Origin: Asticcacaulis sp.
GTDB lineage: Bacteria; Pseudomonadota; Alphaproteobacteria; Caulobacterales; Caulobacteraceae
NCBI RefSeq assembly: GCF_020217185.1
Contig: NZ_JAIWNX010000129.1
Location: 1 to 10,000, forward strand
DNA: 10,000 nt
Reading direction: 5' to 3'
Positions within the stretch are counted from its first letter, which is position 1. Each line of letters begins with the position of its first letter. The position numbers and the translations under genes were made by a program. Shown here piece by piece: positions 7,101 to 10,000 of this stretch. The notes below the pieces were generated by a model. The model had not been told where the DNA came from. It made no database searches and saw only the letters and a list, made by a program, of their open reading frames with translations.

Positions 7101-8197
7101 TGTCAGCCAAGGCGCCCCTGACGGTCATCCCCCCCGATATAGTCGCGGTCTCAGACTATGAGGCCTATGCGCGCGAGCGGCTGAGCGATATGGCCTGGGC
7201 CTATCTTCAGGCGGGGGCCGGGGATGAGCACACGGTCCGCCGTAACCTTGAGGCCTTTTCCGAAATTCTGCTGAAAGGGCGGGTACTGGGGTCGGTGGCC
7301 GGAGGCCACACGCGCCTGAACCTCTTCGGCCATGTCTATGAACATCCGATCTTTTTAGCCCCCGTCGCCTATCAGAAACTGTTCCATGCCGACGGCGAGC
7401 GTGCCACGGCTTTGGGCGCAGCGGTGACCCAGACCCTGATGGTGCTCTCGACCCTATCGACCGTCACTTTAGAAGAGGTGGCGCAGGCCGAAACCGCGCC
7501 GCCCCTGTGGTTTCAGCTTTATCTTCAGGCCGATCACGGCGTATCGCTCGACCTGATCCACCGCGCCGAACGCGAAGGCTATCGCGCGCTGGTCATCACG
7601 GTCGATGCGGCGATGGCCGGGGTGCGTAATCGCGAACAGCGCGCCGGGTTCCGCCTGCCGCCGCACTTGTCTGCGGTCAATCTGCCGTCTCAGTTGTCTG
7701 CACCTGTCGCGGCGCCGGGGCAAAGCCGCGTCTTCGACGGTCTGATGAAGACAGCCCCCGGCTGGGACGACATCGAATGGGTGCTGTCCGAGGCGCGCTT
7801 GCCGGTCATCCTCAAGGGGATTATGGCCCCGGAAGACGCCGACCACGCCTGTCGCATGGGGGTGCATGGGCTGATCGTCTCCAATCACGGCGGCCGGGTG
7901 CTTGATACCCTGCCGGCGGCCATCGAAGCCTTGCCCGCCGTAGCGTCGGCTGTGGCGGGACGGGTGCCGATCCTGCTCGATGGCGGCATCCGGCGCGGCA
8001 GCGATGTGTTCAAGGCGCTGGCTTTGGGGGCGTCGGCAGTGCTGATCGGGCGTCCTTACGTGCAGGCTCTGGCCGCCGCCGGGCCTCTGGGTGTGGCCCA
8101 TGCGATACGCACGCTAAGGGAAGAACTGGAAGTGGTCATGGCCCTGTCGGGAACGCCGACCTTGGACCGTATAAGAGCTGAACATCTGTCTATTTAA
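7100..8197 (+). CDS. FMN-dependent alpha-hydroxy acid oxidase/dehydrogenase (lactate/glycolate oxidase family)
   Basis: The enzyme should oxidise an L-2-hydroxy acid to the 2-oxo acid using bound FMN. Family motifs appear in order: WAYLQAGAGDEHTVRRN near the N-terminus, FLAPVAYQKLFHADGE, WFQLYLQAD, ITVDAAMAG with RNREQRAGFRLP, the FMN-contacting Lys in VILKGI (K239), the catalytic His in VSNHGGRVLD (H263), the phosphate-binding LLDGGIRRGSD and IGRP. The end, LSGTPTLDRI, is also canonical. It has no signal peptide or membrane segment. The start is uncertain: ATG 7100 overlaps the piuC stop as TGATG and gives 365 residues, while ATG 7085 gives 370 residues with a 16-base overlap; neither has a clear ribosome site, so coupling to piuC is likely. 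L-lactate is the commonest substrate of relatives, but the context allows a siderophore-derived hydroxy acid or another substrate. Confidence 0.9.
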   Translation: MSAKAPLTVIPPDIVAVSDYEAYARERLSDMAWAYLQAGAGDEHTVRRNLEAFSEILLKGRVLGSVAGGHTRLNLFGHVYEHPIFLAPVAYQKLFHADGERATALGAAVTQTLMVLSTLSTVTLEEVAQAETAPPLWFQLYLQADHGVSLDLIHRAEREGYRALVITVDAAMAGVRNREQRAGFRLPPHLSAVNLPSQLSAPVAAPGQSRVFDGLMKTAPGWDDIEWVLSEARLPVILKGIMAPEDADHACRMGVHGLIVSNHGGRVLDTLPAAIEALPAVASAVAGRVPILLDGGIRRGSDVFKALALGASAVLIGRPYVQALAAAGPLGVAHAIRTLREELEVVMALSGTPTLDRIRAEHLSI

Positions 8198-8232
8198 GAT
8201 GTTTTGCTGCCTTGCAAAAAGCGGGACGCCTT

Positions 8233-8251
8233 GATAATGAGAATGATTATT
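8233..8251. promoter_or_regulatory. Fur box upstream of the PepSY-DUF2271-apbE unit
   Basis: GATAATGAGAATGATTATT matches the 19-bp consensus GATAATGATAATCATTATC at sixteen positions, the best of the three candidates in this window. It ends 19 bases before the PepSY protein start. A TTGCAA hexamer (8212-8217) could be a -35 element, with GATAAT (8233-8238) as a -10 inside the box at a short 15-base spacing. Strong iron-dependent repression of the downstream genes is the natural inference. Confidence 0.75.
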
Positions 8252-8270
8252 AAATAGAGCCGCAAGCCTG

Positions 8271-8891
8271 ATGACGACCTCGTTCAAACCGACACCCTCC
8301 TTCTGGCGCAATCAGTTACGCCAATGGCACTGGATATCCTCGGCCCTCTGTCTGGTCGGCATGATCCTGTTTTCGGTCAGCGGCTTTACGCTCAATCACG
8401 CCAGCCTCATCGAGGCCAAGCCGCAGGTCACCAACTGGGAAAAGGACCTGAGCGCGCAGACCCTGGCGCTCTTGCCGAAGGCGCAGGACAAGGCGCGCCT
8501 GCCGGACGATCTGGCCAGGGCGCTCAAGGCGGATACCGGCATTGACGTCTCAAAAGTCCTGCCCGAAGTCTCTGATAGCGAACTCTATTTTGCCATGCCG
8601 GGGCCGGGCTTTGACGAATGGATGAGCGTCGAGCGCGACACCGGCTATGTGACCTACGAGAAGAGCCATCGCGGCTTTATTGCGGTGCTCAATGACCTGC
8701 ATAAGGGGCGCAATGCTGGTCCGGCCTGGAGCCTGTTTATCGACATCATCGCCATTGCCTCGGTCATTTTCTGCATCACCGGGCTGGGCCTTCTGTGGAT
8801 CTATGCGCGGGGGCGGCGCATCACCTGGCCGCTGGTCGGTCTGGGCACCATTGTGCCCTTCATCCTCTTTCTTCTGTTTATTCATGCGTGA
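8271..8891 (+). CDS. PepSY-associated transmembrane protein, probable membrane redox component
   Basis: This 206-residue inner-membrane protein resembles the small PepSY-associated TM helix family. TM1 lies at about 21-42 (after RQWHW, ending SVSGFTLNHAS), a periplasmic PepSY-like segment at about 45-150 includes MSVERDTGYVTYEKSHRG, TM2 is at about 153-177 and TM3 at about 186-204. The conserved block NDLHKGRNAGPAW (141-153) and the histidines H20, H43 and H143 near the membrane faces are candidate heme or metal ligands, though I cannot show heme binding from sequence alone. Larger PepSY proteins such as FpvG and FoxB reduce ferric siderophores in the periplasm, and the Fur box and flavin-related neighbours suggest a similar job here. 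ATG 8271 has only a weak GAG (8257-8259) upstream. Its stop region carries the ribosome site of the next gene. Confidence 0.85.
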   Translation: MTTSFKPTPSFWRNQLRQWHWISSALCLVGMILFSVSGFTLNHASLIEAKPQVTNWEKDLSAQTLALLPKAQDKARLPDDLARALKADTGIDVSKVLPEVSDSELYFAMPGPGFDEWMSVERDTGYVTYEKSHRGFIAVLNDLHKGRNAGPAWSLFIDIIAIASVIFCITGLGLLWIYARGRRITWPLVGLGTIVPFILFLLFIHA

Positions 8892-8899
8892 GGTTTATC

Positions 8900-9406
8900 A
8901 TGTTCGCTAAAACCGCCATCTGGACGACGGTTCTCAGCGCTGGTGCGGTCGGTGCCGCTCAGGCCGGGACCGTAACCGTCGATGTCGAAGTGCCGCGTCT
9001 CAATGTCGCCGAATACCATAAGCCCTATGTGGCGGCGTGGATCGAAGACGGCGCGGGCGCGCACAAATCGAACCTGTTTGTCTGGTATCAGGTGGGCAAG
9101 GGCGACAAGTGGCTGAAGGACCTGCGGACCTGGTGGCGCAAGTCGGGCCGCGACCTCAGCGCGTCTGAGGTCAGCGGTCTGTCGTCGGCCACCAAGGCCC
9201 CCGGCCGTCAGACAGCGAAGATCGACACCTCGGCTTTGAAGGGCCTGACGCCCGGTGACTACGTGCTGAATGTCGAAGCGTCGCGCGAAGGCGGCGGCCG
9301 CGAAGTGGTCAAGGCGCCGTTCAAGTGGGACGGCAAGAAGGCCGTGGCGGCTTCGACCAAAGGCACGACCGAACTGGGTGCCGTGGCGTTCGCCATCAAG
9401 CCGTAA
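8900..9406 (+). CDS. Exported DUF2271 domain protein
   Basis: This 168-residue protein belongs to the DUF2271 family. A signal peptide (1-22, ending GAAQA) precedes a mature start GTVTVDVEVPRL. Family hallmarks follow: KPYVAAWIEDGAG, NLFVWYQVG, WLKDLRTWWRKSGR and GDYVLNVEASREGGGREVVKAPF. It is therefore a periplasmic beta-rich protein. I chose ATG 8900 because GAGG (8889-8892), overlapping the previous stop, is well spaced and the signal peptide begins right there; the frame is open upstream to 8795, but that extension would hide the signal peptide. The family function is not known to me. DUF2271 genes commonly sit with PepSY and apbE genes, as here, so a part in periplasmic electron transfer or iron release is a reasonable inference. 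I do not see a standard flavinylation motif of the SGA(S/T)xAT kind in it. Confidence 0.85.
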   Translation: MFAKTAIWTTVLSAGAVGAAQAGTVTVDVEVPRLNVAEYHKPYVAAWIEDGAGAHKSNLFVWYQVGKGDKWLKDLRTWWRKSGRDLSASEVSGLSSATKAPGRQTAKIDTSALKGLTPGDYVLNVEASREGGGREVVKAPFKWDGKKAVAASTKGTTELGAVAFAIKP

Positions 9407-9447
9407 GAAAATCCCTCTCCTGATTTCGGTCGAAATAGTGACAAAGG

Positions 9448-9481
9448 CGGTGGGGGCAAAGCTCGGCCATTAACCCCACCG
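9448..9481. repeat. Inverted repeat in the DUF2271-apbE gap
   Basis: CGGTGGGG (9448-9455) and CCCCACCG (9474-9481) form an 8-bp stem with an 18-base loop, 41 bp past the DUF2271 stop. No T-run follows. It may be part of one compound repetitive element with the palindrome at 9509-9530, or a weak terminator. Confidence 0.4.
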
Positions 9482-9508
9482 TCATTCTCGCCTGGGGCTC
9501 GAATGCCA

Positions 9509-9530
9509 CCTCCCCTAAAATTAGGGGAGG
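9509..9530. repeat. Perfect palindrome, probable dispersed REP-like element
   Basis: CCTCCCCTAA and TTAGGGGAGG form perfect 10-bp arms separated by AA, ending 17 bp before the apbE start. GC-rich CCTCCCC/GGGGAGG palindromes of this kind are frequent between genes in alphaproteobacteria, and there is no T-run that would make it a good terminator. Together with the repeat at 9448-9481 it fills most of the 141-bp gap. It could lower apbE expression relative to the genes before it. Confidence 0.55.
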
Positions 9531-9547
9531 GGCTTAAGTTAAGTGTA

Positions 9548-10000
9548 ATGACCCAAACTGACACTTTACCAAACCGGCGCGTTCTGGTTCCGGCGCTGAC
9601 CACGCTGCCGGAAGACGTATCGGCGTGCCTGCCGTGCGAAGTGTCAGGGAAGGCCTTTGCCACGACGTGGCAGGTGCGGCTGTTCAGTGACGGGCCGGTG
9701 GATCGGCAGGGCCTTTGCCAGCGGATTCAGGCCATACTCGACCGCATCGACGCCGAAATGTCGCCTTATCGCGCTGATTCCGACCTGACGCGCTTCAATG
9801 AGGCCAAGGCGGGGGCGTTTGTGTCCCTGCCGCCTATGCTGATGCAGGTCATCGCCCACGCGCTCGACATGGCGCGTTTGACCGGGGGGGCCTTCGATCC
9901 GGCCCTGCTGGAAGCCGTTGAACTGTGGGGTTTCGGGGCGAAGATCGTGCCCGAAGGCCTGCCGACACCGCAAGCGCGTGCCGCGCTGACACAGCGTCAG
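9548..10000 (+). CDS. apbE: ApbE-family FAD:protein FMN transferase, 5' part only
   Basis: The first 151 residues are visible; the gene runs off the right edge. ApbE enzymes transfer FMN from FAD to a Thr or Ser of target proteins, needing Mg2+. Family motifs present are the N-terminal strand FATTWQV (37-43, usually MGTTW), MSPYRADSDLTRFN (71-84), TGGAFDP (112-118) and LWGFG (126-130). The second half, with the metal-binding and remaining FAD residues, is outside the window. No signal peptide or lipobox is visible at the N-terminus, unlike many periplasmic ApbE proteins, so where it acts is open. ATG 9548 lacks a well-placed ribosome site (GGAGG at 9526-9530 is 17 bases away), so the start is not certain. 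Its likely clients are in the neighbouring redox unit, but the target cannot be named. Confidence 0.9.
   Translation, partial: MTQTDTLPNRRVLVPALTTLPEDVSACLPCEVSGKAFATTWQVRLFSDGPVDRQGLCQRIQAILDRIDAEMSPYRADSDLTRFNEAKAGAFVSLPPMLMQVIAHALDMARLTGGAFDPALLEAVELWGFGAKIVPEGLPTPQARAALTQRQ

Noticed and set aside
7469..8101. Minus-strand 210-codon frame opposite the hydroxy acid oxidase
   Set aside because: Antisense to a gene with all catalytic motifs; composition is that of a shadow frame.
8202..8219. TTTTGC/GCAAAA inverted repeat after the oxidase gene, considered as a terminator
   Set aside because: Only six AT-rich pairs and no T-run on the plus strand; it overlaps the possible promoter of the PepSY unit instead.
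9259..9663. Minus-strand 134-codon frame across the DUF2271-apbE gap
   Set aside because: It translates the palindromic repeat region and overlaps both neighbouring genes; the Ser/Pro/Gly-rich product is a common false call in such repeats.

Overview
This GC-rich window reads like a chromosomal iron-acquisition locus of an alphaproteobacterium. Codon use, the Ala-rich signal peptides and the protein types suggest a Caulobacteraceae-like organism, perhaps near Asticcacaulis; that placement is an impression from reading, not a computed result. No rRNA, tRNA, insertion sequence, CRISPR array or phage gene was found.

Layout. A minus-strand gene (1-1811, cut by the left edge) encodes an exported S9-family (prolyl oligopeptidase/glutamyl endopeptidase-like) serine peptidase; only its signal peptide, propeller-type region and the start of its hydrolase domain are visible. 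A divergent promoter gap containing a Fur-box-like palindrome (1914-1928) separates it from a plus-strand pair: tonB (2017-2826), directly abutted by an exported DUF4198 protein (2827-3750). A roughly 300-bp gap with hairpins and a second, weaker Fur-like palindrome (3953-3967) precedes a Fiu-type catecholate siderophore TonB-dependent receptor (4051-6303). A terminator-like hairpin and a second hairpin follow. Next come a PiuC/YbiX-type Fe(II)/2-oxoglutarate dioxygenase (6420-7100) and an overlapping FMN-dependent alpha-hydroxy acid oxidase (7100-8197, possibly from 7085). A near-consensus Fur box (8233-8251) then introduces a third unit: a PepSY-associated membrane protein (8271-8891), an exported DUF2271 protein (8900-9406) and, after a palindromic gap, the first 151 codons of apbE, an FAD:protein FMN transferase (9548 to the right edge).

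How the parts may work together. TonB energises the outer-membrane receptor, which would bring a catecholate-type ferric siderophore into the periplasm. The adjacency of a Fiu/PiuA-type receptor and PiuC is known from E. coli and Pseudomonas. The PepSY membrane protein, DUF2271 protein and ApbE look like a flavin-dependent electron-transfer module that could reduce the ferric siderophore on the periplasmic side. No inner-membrane ABC importer is seen in the window, which fits release of iron in the periplasm but does not prove it. Fur-like sites stand in all three main promoter gaps, so the locus is probably repressed when iron is plentiful. The least explained parts are the alpha-hydroxy acid oxidase coupled to piuC, the role of the DUF4198 and DUF2271 proteins, and the target of ApbE.
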